From assembly GCF_009377175.1 (NCBI RefSeq), contig NZ_VJZD01000093.1:1-32890 (forward strand): a stretch of DNA of 32,890 nucleotides, written 5' to 3'. Below are positions 30,146 to 32,890 of the stretch, one piece after another. The notes under the pieces were generated by a model. That model had not been told where the DNA came from, did no database searches, and saw only the letters and a list, made by a program, of their open reading frames with translations. A program made the position numbers and the translations under genes. How positions within the stretch are numbered: the stretch's first letter is position 1; the number at the start of each line of letters is the position of its first letter. This DNA comes from Streptomyces adustus. GTDB lineage: Bacteria; Actinomycetota; Actinomycetes; Streptomycetales; Streptomycetaceae.

Positions 30146-32656
30146 TCAGATCACCGGTGCCGTCTCGCCGGGCGTGCCGGACCCGGCGTCCTCCGAGGCG
30201 GTCATGGAGGCGCTGGCGGACGCCATACTGCCGGTCGTGTCCGTGGCGGACGGACTGGCGGAGGGGCTGTCGGTGGGCGCGGGCGTGGTCTGCGAGGCAC
30301 TCGGGTTCGGCGACGTGGACGGCCTCGGCGAGTTCGTCGGCCTCGTCGACGGCCTCGACGTGGGCGAGTGCGTCGGCTTCCTGGTCGGCGAGCCGGAGGC
30401 GCCGCCCGCTCCCTTCGTCCCGGTCGGGTCGTCGGAGGGCTGCGCCGCGCCCGTCGCCGTCGGGTCGTCGGAGGTGCCGTAGGTGCCGTCGGGGCCCGGG
30501 TCGGTCGGCGTGGCGGACGGGCTGCCGGTGCCGGTTCCCGTCCTGCCGGTGTCGCTCTTGGGCTGGTCGGCGTCCAGGCTGCCGTCGTCCAGGTCCTGGT
30601 CGGCCGACGGGCTGACGCCGACCCGGTCGGAGGGGGTGTTGGCGTCGTTGTTGTCGGAGGTGGCGCCGAGCGTCACGACCGTGCCCAGCACGGCGACGAG
30701 CAGGGCGCCCGCCCCGGCCGCGACGAGGTTGCGCCGGGCCAGGCCCCGCAGACCGCCGCGCTCCTTGGCGCCGCCGGCCGTGGACTGGTAGGTGACCAGG
30801 GCGGCGGTGTCCAGCGGCTGACGGACCGTGGGGGTCCCGCCGGGCGGGGAGGCCGACTGCTCGGAGCGTGCGTCGGGCACCTCCTCGCCCGCCGTCGCCC
30901 GCATCCCGGGCACGTCGCCCGTACGGTCGGCGACCAGGGCGAGGGCGCGGCGGCCGACGACCGTGCCGCGCTTGTCGGCGGCCGCGCCGCGCAGCCCTAT
31001 GGCCGCCTCCAGCTCGGTGCGGGCCAGGTCGTACTGGGCGCAGCACAGCGCGAGGATCCCCAACTCGTGCTGGAAGTACGCCTGCTCGGAGACGTCACCG
31101 ACGGTACGGGCGGCCTCCGCGCCGACCCGCAGCGCCTGCTCCCAGGCGCCCCAGTGCAGTCCGGCGGCGAAGGCTGGCGCGGCGGCGCGGGCCAGCCGGA
31201 CGACGATGTTCTCCTCGGTACCGGCCTCGTCCTCGTCGCCGGCGCCGTCGGGCGGGGTCACCGTCGGCGCCAGCACCGCGAGGGCGGTGAGCACGGCGTC
31301 GGCCTCGGCGCACACCCGGCCGGGGGTCACGGAGGGATGGCCGGCCCACCAGGCGTAGTGCCGGGCGGCGGCCAGGGCGCCGTCCTCGACGTCGTCGGCG
31401 TAGCCGGCGGCCTCCAGCTGGGTCAGGACGCCGGCGGCGAGCCGGTAGCGGGGGCCGACCGGGGAGACCAGCCCGCAGGCCGCGAGCTCGCCGAGCGCGG
31501 CGTCCGCGTGGGTGTCGCCGACCAGCGCGGGCAGATGCGCCTGGTGCGGCACCTCGCCGCCGAGCGCGACGGCGAAGCGCAGCGCGGCCCGGGCGGAGGT
31601 GCTCAGCCGGGAGGCGAGCAGCGGGGCGGGCGCGGCCGCCTCGGCGAGGGACGGCAGCGGCACCTCCTCGGTCGACTCGGCGTCGAAGTCGGCGACCTCG
31701 GGCAGTTCGTCCTCGAAGACGCCGAACTCGTCGACGGCCCCGACATCGGCCCGCAGCCGGTCGCGCTGGCGCAGCAGGGCTCCCGCCTGGACGAAGCGCA
31801 GCGGCAGGCCCTCGGACTCGAACCAGAGGTCGCCGGCCCAGTTGTTCTCCTCCTCCGTGAGCACGCGGCCGACGGCCCGCTCGATGAGGTCGACACCGCC
31901 CGCGCGGTCGAGGCCGCCGAGGAAGACCTCCTCCAGGGCCGTCTCCGCGGACGGGGCGGGCACCTCGGGGGTGGCGGCGATCACGAAGGCGCACTCGGGG
32001 GTGGCGTCGAGCAGTTCGTCGAGTTCGGCGCCGCCGATCTCGGCGTCGTCGAGGACGACGACCGCGCCGATCTCCCGGACGTGCCCGAGCAGCTCGCCGC
32101 GGTCGGGGCGGTGCAGCGGCGCGTCGTACACGGCGTGGAACAGGTCGTACAGCAGGTCGCTCGCGGTGCGGCGGGCGCCGCTGAGGCGGATCACGCCGTC
32201 GGGGGCGAGGTCCGTGCAGTCCTCGGCGACGACGTCGAGGAGGCTGGTGCGGCCGGAGCCGGCCGGGCCGGTGAGGCGCACGGAGCGACCGCGGGCGAGC
32301 AGCCTGACCAGGCGTTCGCGCTCGTCCTGGCGGCCGAGCAGGGGCAGTTCCGGCTGGGCGGGACCGGCCGGGACGGGCGGCTGGGCGGCGCGTTCGGCCT
32401 CGGCGCGGGCGGCGGCGTCGAGCTTCTCGGGCCGGCCGGGGCGCTCGGCGCCGGGCGGGCAGGCCTCGATCTCGCTGCCGTCCACGGGGTTGACGGTCAG
32501 CAGCAGGTCGCCGGTGACCACCTGGGCCGTACGGGCCAGGGACGGCTTGTGCTGCGAGAAGTCGGGGGTGAGGGCGTCCCTGGCCGGGCGTGGCCGCGGC
32601 GCGTGGCTGTCACCGTCATGGCCGTATTCCTCGGCTCCCCGGTCGATCGGGTCCAT
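30146..32656 (-). CDS. Membrane-anchored P-loop NTPase-like protein with Ser/Thr/Pro tail
   Basis: This 836-aa protein begins with an acidic/Pro-rich stretch to about residue 105. An AAA/STAND-like P-loop domain follows, with Walker A GPAGSGRTS at 130-138, where the usual lysine is R136. The Walker B-like AVVVLDDAE ends with D203/D204. Residues 280-420 resemble a winged-helix/arm region, and 430-590 are alpha-helical and TPR-like (QYDLARTELEAAIGLRG). A basic RGLARRN precedes one membrane segment (about 644-666, LVAAGAGALLVAVLGTVV). The rest, 667-836, is Asp/Ser/Thr/Pro-rich and should be outside the cell, with repeats such as S-P-T-x-K-P-T and S-A-S-P-S-A. The ATG at 32656 opens MDPIDRG. It looks like a signal-transduction ATPase with an extracellular stalk; the role is unknown. 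Confidence 0.8.
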   Translation of the reverse strand: MDPIDRGAEEYGHDGDSHAPRPRPARDALTPDFSQHKPSLARTAQVVTGDLLLTVNPVDGSEIEACPPGAERPGRPEKLDAAARAEAERAAQPPVPAGPAQPELPLLGRQDERERLVRLLARGRSVRLTGPAGSGRTSLLDVVAEDCTDLAPDGVIRLSGARRTASDLLYDLFHAVYDAPLHRPDRGELLGHVREIGAVVVLDDAEIGGAELDELLDATPECAFVIAATPEVPAPSAETALEEVFLGGLDRAGGVDLIERAVGRVLTEEENNWAGDLWFESEGLPLRFVQAGALLRQRDRLRADVGAVDEFGVFEDELPEVADFDAESTEEVPLPSLAEAAAPAPLLASRLSTSARAALRFAVALGGEVPHQAHLPALVGDTHADAALGELAACGLVSPVGPRYRLAAGVLTQLEAAGYADDVEDGALAAARHYAWWAGHPSVTPGRVCAEADAVLTALAVLAPTVTPPDGAGDEDEAGTEENIVVRLARAAAPAFAAGLHWGAWEQALRVGAEAARTVGDVSEQAYFQHELGILALCCAQYDLARTELEAAIGLRGAAADKRGTVVGRRALALVADRTGDVPGMRATAGEEVPDARSEQSASPPGGTPTVRQPLDTAALVTYQSTAGGAKERGGLRGLARRNLVAAGAGALLVAVLGTVVTLGATSDNNDANTPSDRVGVSPSADQDLDDGSLDADQPKSDTGRTGTGTGSPSATPTDPGPDGTYGTSDDPTATGAAQPSDDPTGTKGAGGASGSPTRKPTHSPTSRPSTRPTNSPRPSTSPNPSASQTTPAPTDSPSASPSATDTTGSMASASASMTASEDAGSGTPGETAPVI

Positions 32657-32890
32657 AGGTTCAAGCCCCCACAAGAGCGTCGAGTGCCGAAAGCCCCTCC
32701 CGGCCTTGCCGCACACCGCGCGTCGCTTCTGGTCCGGGCCCGCTAGAGGGTTACGAGGTCAGCGGGCAGCCGAACCCTAAACCTTCGCACAGTATCTCCG
32801 ACAGCCCGGGGTACCGCGCCGTCCGAGACGTCACACTCTCATGAGGATTGCGCGCGTCAGGCGTTTCGCCGGATGCCGCCGGGTCTCCCC
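32657..32890 (-). promoter_or_regulatory. Right edge: upstream region of the P-loop gene
   Basis: No gene is supported here. On the minus strand TAGGGT (32779-32774) is a plausible -10 with TGTCGG (32803-32798) 18 bases away as a weak -35, giving a leader of about 110 bases. No other feature is evident before the window ends. Confidence 0.35.

Noticed and set aside
30116..32746. An 876-residue plus-strand frame opposite the P-loop protein
   Set aside because: It is Gly/Arg/Val-rich low complexity with no motif. The minus-strand frame has Walker motifs, a membrane segment and a sensible tail.
1..32890. tRNA, rRNA, riboswitch or mobile-element signatures
   Set aside because: I looked for cloverleaf-like blocks, conserved rRNA segments, cobalamin-riboswitch features near meaB and transposase motifs and saw none I could support by eye; a covariance-model scan would be decisive.

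Overview
The window looks like chromosomal DNA from a Streptomyces species. It is extremely G+C-rich with G/C in nearly all third codon positions. It carries a complete type II polyketide cluster of the grey spore pigment (whiE/sch/cur) kind and the hyphal cytoskeleton genes scy and filP, both of which are hallmarks of the genus. I see no tRNA, rRNA, insertion sequence, phage gene or CRISPR array.

Region 1 (about 1-10.8 kb) is the spore-pigment locus. An ArsR-type regulator converges on a flavin hydroxylase (whiE-ORFVIII-like, minus strand). Across a 261-bp divergent control region starts the rightward series SchA/CurD-like protein, cupin, KS-alpha, KS-beta/chain-length factor, ACP, aromatase/cyclase and TcmI-like cyclase. 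Several of these genes overlap by 4 bp or nearly touch. A 19-bp-stem bidirectional terminator separates them from a leftward O-methyltransferase-like gene and a leftward secreted beta-helix protein. The KS pair and ACP build the chain, the two cyclases fold it, and ORFVIII (perhaps also the methyltransferase) decorates it.

Region 2 (10.9-14.5 kb) holds a leftward two-gene unit (DUF3817 membrane protein and MTH1187/thiamine-binding protein), a rightward operon of three tandem AIM24-family genes, and a MarR regulator that may be AbsC. Region 3 (14.5-17.3 kb) carries genes of methylmalonyl-CoA and acetoacetyl-CoA metabolism: meaB and a thiolase (leftward) and methylmalonyl-CoA epimerase (rightward).

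Region 4 (17.3-22.7 kb) is scy followed by filP, two long coiled-coil proteins of the hyphal-tip polarisome/cytoskeleton, each ending at a clear terminator. Region 5 (22.9-27.0 kb) contains two tandem ABC-2 ATPase/permease pairs; the second pair has gained proline/alanine-rich sequence across its gene junction. Region 6 (27.0-32.9 kb) holds a small Cys/His protein, an LLM-class flavin oxidoreductase, an SCO5389-family protein, the mismatch endonuclease nucS, and a large membrane-anchored P-loop protein with a mucin-like tail.

From memory, regions 3-6 follow S. coelicolor gene order around SCO5388-SCO5400, whereas whiE in that species is SCO5314-SCO5321. The spore-pigment locus therefore appears to lie closer to scy/filP here. 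The least explained signals are short-period tandem repeats: TCACCC iterons and a duplicated mini-ORF in the whiE divergent promoter, a 12-bp repeat coding an S-E-R-V array at the start of ORFI, and repeats placed between stop codon and terminator at three separate loci. Other points worth checking are an altered general base in the methyltransferase, a Walker A Lys-to-Arg change in the large P-loop protein, and several apparently leaderless genes.
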